Shown in pieces: positions 63,901 through 64,000 of a DNA stretch of 64,000 nucleotides. The notes beneath the pieces are model-generated. The model did not search any database and was not told where the DNA came from. It worked only from the letters and a program-made list of their open reading frames with translations. The stretch's first letter is position 1, and every line of letters starts with the position of its first letter. This DNA is from Molanna angustata (taxonomy: Eukaryota; Arthropoda; Insecta; Trichoptera; Molannidae): the NCBI GenBank assembly GCA_963576475.1, contig OY754972.1, positions 33,270,556-33,334,555 of the forward strand, written 5' to 3'. The translations under genes were made by a program, and so were the position numbers.

Positions 63901-64000
63901 AGGTATTATAAAAGAAAATAACATGGTGTATAACATTTACAAAAACAACATACATGGTCCTAGAAATCACAATGTTCAGCATAGCGAATAGAGCAGCGAA

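Noticed and set aside
1..64000. CRISPR array, bacterial operon or phage-type system
   Set aside because: Tandem repeats here are satellites without unique spacers, and spliced genes, LTR elements and LINEs show that the DNA is eukaryotic.

Overview
The window looks like insect (arthropod) nuclear DNA that is mostly nested and broken retrotransposons, with one recognisable host gene. The evidence for an insect is an ionotropic-receptor gene split by GT-AG introns, 28S rRNA pieces carrying R2 and R1 elements at their normal sites, a Penelope-like element, a tRNA-derived SINE and many AT-rich simple repeats. I cannot name the species.

1-12.2 kb (+ strand, AT-rich): tail of a Penelope-like element (GIY-YIG endonuclease) followed by a hammerhead-ribozyme-like motif; a 38-bp minisatellite; four consecutive 3' exons of an ionotropic receptor (2257-6266) whose introns and flanks hold copies of a repeat family here called A; a TIR element (7126-7744); an 85-bp satellite with a SINE inside it (9350-10440); and a second hammerhead-like motif (12154-12194).

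12.5-26.9 kb: a decayed R1-like LINE (minus strand), then family A repeats invaded by a young, intact Ty3/gypsy element on the minus strand (16356-21250) with near-identical LTRs, a -1 frameshift heptamer between gag and pol, and an apparent self-priming (Tf1-like) primer site. A tandem array of family A follows, then a 53-bp-arm palindrome and a clean 5'-truncated LINE with target duplications.

27.3-47.2 kb (everything on the minus strand, GC-richer): an rDNA-derived block. Read 5' to 3' on the minus strand it runs 28S fragment, R2, R1 pieces, part of a CR1/Jockey-like LINE, a second R2, a 73-bp 28S spacer, R1, an R1/R2 chimaera, and the 28S fragment downstream of the R2 site. R2 and R1 sit exactly at their classical 28S targets, but the 28S pieces are diverged and every element is damaged, so this reads as a degenerate rDNA relic, not working rDNA.

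47.6-61.1 kb: a three-level nest. A truncated CR1/Jockey-like LINE (minus) is split by a Ty3/gypsy element (plus, 49433-61026, identical-length LTRs), whose pol is itself split by a full-length RNase H-bearing LINE (53027-58678). The gypsy element has a SAP-like domain at the start of gag and, after integrase, a fused macro (ADP-ribose) domain of the TARG1/OARD1 type plus a CCCH zinc finger. This fusion is the most novel item in the window.

61.1-64.0 kb: another R1 ORF1, a GC-rich region of diverged subrepeats, and a copy of repeat family H whose hairpin is supported by compensatory base changes between copies.
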